Shown: one piece after another, positions 6,479 through 7,224 of the stretch
How the letters are laid out: each line of letters begins with the position of its first letter
Numbering within the stretch: the stretch's first letter is position 1
Assembly (NCBI GenBank): GCA_037382065.1
Contig: JARRQF010000201.1
Location: 1-7,224, forward strand
DNA from: Thiodiazotropha sp037382065
Lineage (GTDB): Bacteria; Pseudomonadota; Gammaproteobacteria; Chromatiales; Chromatiaceae
DNA length: 7,224 bases
Reading direction: 5' to 3'
Notes under the pieces: generated by a model
Database searches by the model: none
What the model was told of the DNA's origin: nothing
What the model saw: the letters and a program-made list of their open reading frames with translations, nothing else
Made by a program: the position numbers and the translations under genes

Positions 6479-6720
6479 CAACCTAAAAAGATCAGTTGGA
6501 CAGCGTGAAGAGTGCGCTTGTGGTGGTGCAGGGCAAGACGCAACGACGAGCAATAGCCCGCTATTCCAAGGAGTTGCAACGCCGCCATGTGCCGCCACAA
6601 GCGTGCCATTCACGTTGTAGCGTGATTCACCCAATAGGTGGCCATAACCTTCGAAGCTATTTTCTTCAAAATCAGAAACCTGTTATTAGAATGGAGCGGT
6701 CAACTGATTTTTTTAGGTTG
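6479..6720. mobile_element. 242-bp MITE-like element with terminal inverted repeats
   Basis: The left end (6479-6498, CAACCTAAAAAG then ATCAGTTG) and the right end (6701-6720, reverse complement) match over 20 bases with one mismatch. Inside lies a long imperfect hairpin: CGCTTGTGGTGGT (6515-6527) against GCCGCCACAAGCG (6591-6603) with two G-U pairs, continued outward by CGTGAA (6504-6509) against TTCACG (6609-6614), and a small AATAGC/GCTATT palindrome at the tip (6552-6565). The right 65 bases repeat 6414-6478. No transposase is encoded, so mobilisation would need one supplied in trans. No clear target-site duplication is visible. An open frame across it (6496-6726, TTG start) looks fortuitous. 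Confidence 0.75.
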
Positions 6721-7000
6721 AAATAGCTTCAAACGCAGGAAAAAGCCTTGCTGAAGGCTCAGCGAGTCATGAGCCGCAAACAGAAGTTCAGCAATAACTG
6801 GAAATGTGTGGCATGTGGTTTCAAGGAAAACGCGGATCTGGTCGGTGCGATTAATTTTTTCCGAGGCCCTAAGGGCGGGACACGCCCGGTTAGCTTGTGT
6901 AGATACTTCGCCTGCTGAAGGTGGGGGCGTCGGGCCAAGAACCCACCGAAGCGACTCAGACTATCGCACCCTGAGCGCCGCAGGAATCCCCTTCCTTTAG
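6721..7000 (+). pseudogene. tnpB: Broken IS200/IS605-family tnpB (OrfB) remnant
   Basis: TnpB is an RNA-guided RuvC-like nuclease carried by IS200/IS605-type transposons. Two conserved pieces survive in one frame: KALLKAQRVMSRKQKFSNNW (6742-6801), typical of the middle of TnpB, joined directly to CVACGFKENADLVGAIN (6805-6855), the second half of the zinc ribbon with the RuvC-III Asp. The roughly 100 or more residues normally between them, with the RuvC-II Glu and the first CxxC, are deleted. At the T6 run (6855-6860) the frame shifts, and the usual tail continues one frame over as RAGHARLAC and THRSDS to a TAG at 6998-7000. A stop (6724-6726) and the MITE end cut off the N terminus. It cannot encode a working nuclease. 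Confidence 0.88.
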
Positions 7001-7007
7001 AAGGGTG
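6870..7007 (+). ncRNA. Possible omega-RNA (reRNA) remnant and transposon right-end hairpin
   Basis: In IS200/IS605 elements the guide RNA of TnpB overlaps the 3' end of tnpB and ends at the transposon right end. Here the tnpB tail is followed by a hairpin at the stop codon: CCCTTC (6989-6994) pairs with GAAGGG (7000-7005) around a 5-base loop, as seen at right ends of this family. The scaffold extent is inferred from the family. With tnpB broken, any RNA would need a partner from elsewhere. Confidence 0.4.
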
Positions 7008-7045
7008 TTGTAAAAGCATGCCGTGAATATTCGCAAAAATTGTAG

Positions 7046-7070
7046 GATGTGGTGAGGCACGAACCGCATC
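7046..7070. repeat. Short REP-like palindrome
   Basis: GATGTGGT (7046-7053) pairs with ACCGCATC (7063-7070), eight pairs including one G-T, around GAGGCACGA. The surrounding TGTAGGATG...GAGGCACGAA pattern resembles a small intergenic repeat common in proteobacterial genomes. No coding role. Confidence 0.6.
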
Positions 7071-7094
7071 ATGGTTTTCTATCCCCTCATCCTG

Positions 7095-7120
7095 TCCTTC
7101 TCCCGGGAGGGAGAAGGGAC
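7095..7120. repeat. Short GC-rich palindrome (intergenic repeat type)
   Basis: CCTTCTCCC (7096-7104) pairs with GGGAGAAGG (7109-7117), nine perfect pairs with a 4-base loop, extended by one more pair set past a bulged G. The sequence resembles the CTTCTCCC/GGGAGAAG type of dispersed intergenic repeat. No T run follows, so it is not a standard terminator. Confidence 0.6.
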
Positions 7121-7224
7121 GCACGAAGCTAGTGTGGTGCTTCATACAAATTGACGATGATAGAAGCCTGCTCAGGCCAGGAGACAAGGCGCAATGCGCA
7201 GGGAATGGCTCGCCCTTTTCAAGC
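7121..7224. other. Tail of window, no recognisable gene
   Basis: I see no gene, promoter or complete repeat here. Minor palindromes occur (GCCTG/CAGGC at 7166-7177 and GCGCA/TGCGC near 7189-7199), which may be the edge of another dispersed repeat continuing outside the window. Confidence 0.4.

Noticed and set aside
6414..6720. CRISPR array
   Set aside because: Only two copies of a 65-bp repeat with a 172-base interval, which itself forms a hairpin element; repeat and spacer sizes do not fit.
6496..6726. 76-residue frame ending MERSTDFFRLK
   Set aside because: TTG start, lies almost wholly inside the palindromic MITE-like element, so its openness is explained by the repeat.
6759..7187. 142-residue antisense frame over the tnpB relic and palindromes
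   Set aside because: Covers three unrelated repetitive sequences on the opposite strand; no motif or ribosome binding site.

Overview
The window is a phosphate-acquisition (Pho) locus on the + strand, probably from a gammaproteobacterium of moderate GC content. The lineage is an inference. The phoB remnant is colinear with Escherichia coli PhoB, including length and the MLTAKG and KPF positions, but the permeases are the long two-domain kind common in other proteobacteria, and the noncoding spacers are full of short palindromic repeats. I cannot name a genus.

Layout. 2-523: 3' three-quarters of phoB (response regulator). 521-552: end of a repeat also found downstream of phoU. 589-644: a PhoB-binding array (Pho box) and -10 hexamer driving pstS. 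710-1753 pstS (periplasmic phosphate binder); 1754-1899 a spacer with weak hairpins; 1900-3282 pstC and 3275-4570 pstA (permeases, overlapping by 8 bases); 4582-5466 pstB (ATPase); 5467-5627 a large imperfect palindromic element; 5649-6383 phoU. From 6384 to the end there is no intact gene: a 65-bp repeat copy (6414-6478), a 242-bp MITE-like element with inverted ends (6479-6720), a broken IS200/IS605-type tnpB with its right-end hairpin (6721-7007), and two small palindromes (7046-7070 and 7095-7120).

How it works together. PstS captures phosphate in the periplasm and hands it to the PstC-PstA channel, powered by PstB. In the known model PhoU links the occupancy of this transporter to the PhoR kinase, which sets PhoB phosphorylation, and PhoB-P activates the pst promoter. 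All parts except phoR are visible, and phoR is not in its common place directly after phoB.

I see no evidence of a wholly new system. The points most worth a second look are the repeat family that brackets the pst-phoU block in inverted orientation, the palindromic insertion separating phoU from pstB, a PhoU whose second metal-binding motif has lost its aspartate, the four-unit Pho box, and the tnpB relic with a possible guide-RNA remnant.
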